Origin: Labia minor
Taxonomy: Eukaryota > Arthropoda > Insecta > Dermaptera > Spongiphoridae
Length of the DNA: 64,000 nt
Reading direction: 5' to 3'
Assembly (NCBI GenBank): GCA_963082975.1
Contig: OY720344.1
Span: 65,748,546 to 65,812,545, forward strand
Under the pieces are notes generated by a model. The model was not told where the DNA came from. It searched no databases and saw only the letters and a program-made list of their open reading frames with translations. Both the position numbers and the translations under genes were made by a program. Each line of letters opens with the position of its first letter. Positions within the stretch are counted from its first letter, which is position 1. Below, one piece after another: positions 61,981 to 64,000 of this stretch.

Positions 61981-64000
61981 CCTTACAAATGCAGTCAGCC
62001 CATATAGATTTATAAATTTAAATTCTGGAAAAGGAAAGAGAAAAAATCAGTGAATGAATTAAATTGAATAAATAAAATAATAAATAAATAAATCATTTTT
62101 TTTTATAAAATCTGAAAATAAAATTTGGAATGCTATAAATATATTTAAATAAAAATTTTATCAAATAAATCTTTGATTAAAATTGACAAAATATTCAATC
62201 AATCAAAATAAAATATTGTAAAATTGTATGGGATACAAAAGAATTTTAATTTAATAAATAATTCTTATTTATCTATATTAAAAGATTTTATAAATATAAT
62301 TTGAGAAAAAGGAATTGTACACGCCCACAAAGATTTTATTCTAAAATTAAACTTCTCCTGCTAAAAGGTAGTGAAAGGAGCCTTTCTCTAAATATAACTA
62401 AATTATAAAAAAAAAATATTATCAGGTCAATTATTATGAAGTAATAGAACTAATAAGTAATTAATTACATTATTAAAGATATTGATCTTATCATCTGATT
62501 ATATGATAAAATTATTTATAAAAATTTACTTTAACTTTAAAAAATAATTTCATTTATTTATTTATGTATATACCAAATATTCTTAAGAATATAGAAATAG
62601 TAATATTAAAGTATTCTTAATAGAGAAATACATGTATTCTTTAAGAGAAATATCATATATTAAAAATATACATTTTTTTAAATATATAGAGAATGAGTTT
62701 AGAAGCTGGTATTTATAAATAGGTAATATAAAAAAAAACAAAATTGTCTTTATTCTATATTTAAGGTAAAGTGAGTATTAATATGTCTGTTTAAATTAAA
62801 TAAATTAGTATAAAATTAAAATATTTTTCTTTAATAAAAGTCGTTATAAACCAAGAAATTGAAGTTATTATATTTTATTCAAAATAATTTATTATTATAT
62901 AAAGATAAATGAAAAAAAAATATTTCTAGGTTATATTATACGTAGAAGGCAAAGTTGACAAAAGCCACCACGTCATTTACTGAGTGAATCAATGAATTTA
63001 ATAAAAAAAAATCATATGAATCCTAAGATAAATATATAATAATTAAAATTTAAAAAAGAATTTGGATTATTAATTTTTTAATAATGGATTTATCAAAAGG
63101 ATATTTGGATTTCAATTTTATAAGATAATTTTTAAATATTATATAATTTGAAAATAATTTGTAGCATGTTTTAGTGGGTGCGAGTATTTAGGTGCAAAGA
63201 AAAAAAATTTAAGTCAGGAAATCTATTCTATTATAATTTGTTGAATAAATATGTATGCAACAAATTATTGTATATAGTCATATTAATGTAAAAAAAGTAA
63301 TGGTTCAGATATTATAACAAAATTTTATTTTATATATTTCTTTTGTAAATTAGGCCCCCCATTAAAAAGAGTAATATTTAATAAATAAAAAAAAATACAA
63401 AATTCAGAAACAGCAATCTGGAAATAGATTATTTTATGGACATTATTTATAAATATTATAATTAGTTAAAAAAAATAGTGCTTATATTACTGGAACAAAA
63501 ACAAAATTGATAGGAAAAACTAATGAATGAATAAAATAAAATCAATAGAAAATATTATTCTTATTTTTCTATTTTTTCTATATACTAGAGATATTATCTC
63601 ATTTTTATGAATAAAAATTGAATCATTCTTAAATTCAAATATTAGATATGCCAATCATAAAATAAGTATTATTTTTAACTCTTTTTCATTTTCAGGTATA
63701 TAAACAAGCAAAAGTTATATATATATAGTAAGTTTATAATAATAGATTTAAAATATGTAGCATTAAATTTTTAAATATTGGATGATTTTCAAGAATAATA
63801 ATTCTTTTGTATTATAGTAATAGAAAATGTTTATTTAAAATTTATTTTTTAAATAATATATTATTGGATTAATAGAGGATAAGTATCACATAATAATGAA
63901 TATTATTTACTATTATTTACTTCCGTTTTTAAAAATGATCATTTAATTAATGGATTAATGAGAAAAAAATATTATTAAAGATCAACTATATGATTGATCC
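61981..64000. other. AT-rich end of the window
   Basis: About 2 kb of AT-rich DNA. I looked on both strands for the miR-317 mature sequence (expected upstream of miR-277) and did not find it. Nothing else is recognisable. Confidence 0.5.

Overview
This is nuclear DNA from an insect. It is very AT-rich, its genes carry short GT-AG introns, and it is packed with transposon debris. Three signs point to an insect: a tandem family of membrane UDP-glycosyltransferases (UGTs), a microRNA identical to miR-277 (an arthropod microRNA), and a miR-34 gene on the same strand. The order cannot be settled from the sequence alone.

Layout. (1) 1-34 kb holds three head-to-tail UGT copies on the + strand. UGT-A (1570-7078) lacks its first coding exon. 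UGT-B (11681-17486) is complete, with 8 coding exons and 509 residues. UGT-C (26035-33939) has all exons, but a 1592-bp Helitron-like element sits inside exon 4. Seven internal and terminal exons have identical lengths in all copies (215, 154, 209, 111, 115, 217 and 274 nt). Copies B and C also share an upstream non-coding leader exon and promoter. Introns and spacers are filled with Helitrons, LINE pieces, mariner/Tc1 elements, a tRNA-derived SINE, MITEs, one Ty3/gypsy pol fossil and a roughly 100-bp tandem repeat. (2) 35-38.5 kb on the - strand is a complete 7-exon JmjC gene (HSPBAP1-like, 417 residues). (3) 39-43.8 kb is transposons: a hAT-type element with a perfect 8-bp target duplication and an ISL2EU-type element encoding a THAP/HTH transposase fragment. 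(4) 44591-44708 (-) is the last coding exon of the RNA polymerase subunit Rpb8 (POLR2H/RPABC3); its upstream exons were not found. (5) 49-64 kb has no convincing protein gene. It holds miR-34 (mature 50996-51019, -) and miR-277 (mature 60824-60846, -) about 9.8 kb apart, with several GC-richer islands that may be parts of their shared primary transcript or its control regions. The third usual cluster member, miR-317, was not seen and would be expected beyond 64 kb.

How the parts relate. The UGTs are predicted ER-membrane enzymes that conjugate sugars to small lipophilic compounds; their duplication looks recent, and one copy has been broken by a mobile element. The JmjC and Rpb8 genes are ordinary housekeeping-type genes. 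The microRNA block is the conserved insect miR-317/277/34 locus, stretched by AT-rich DNA.
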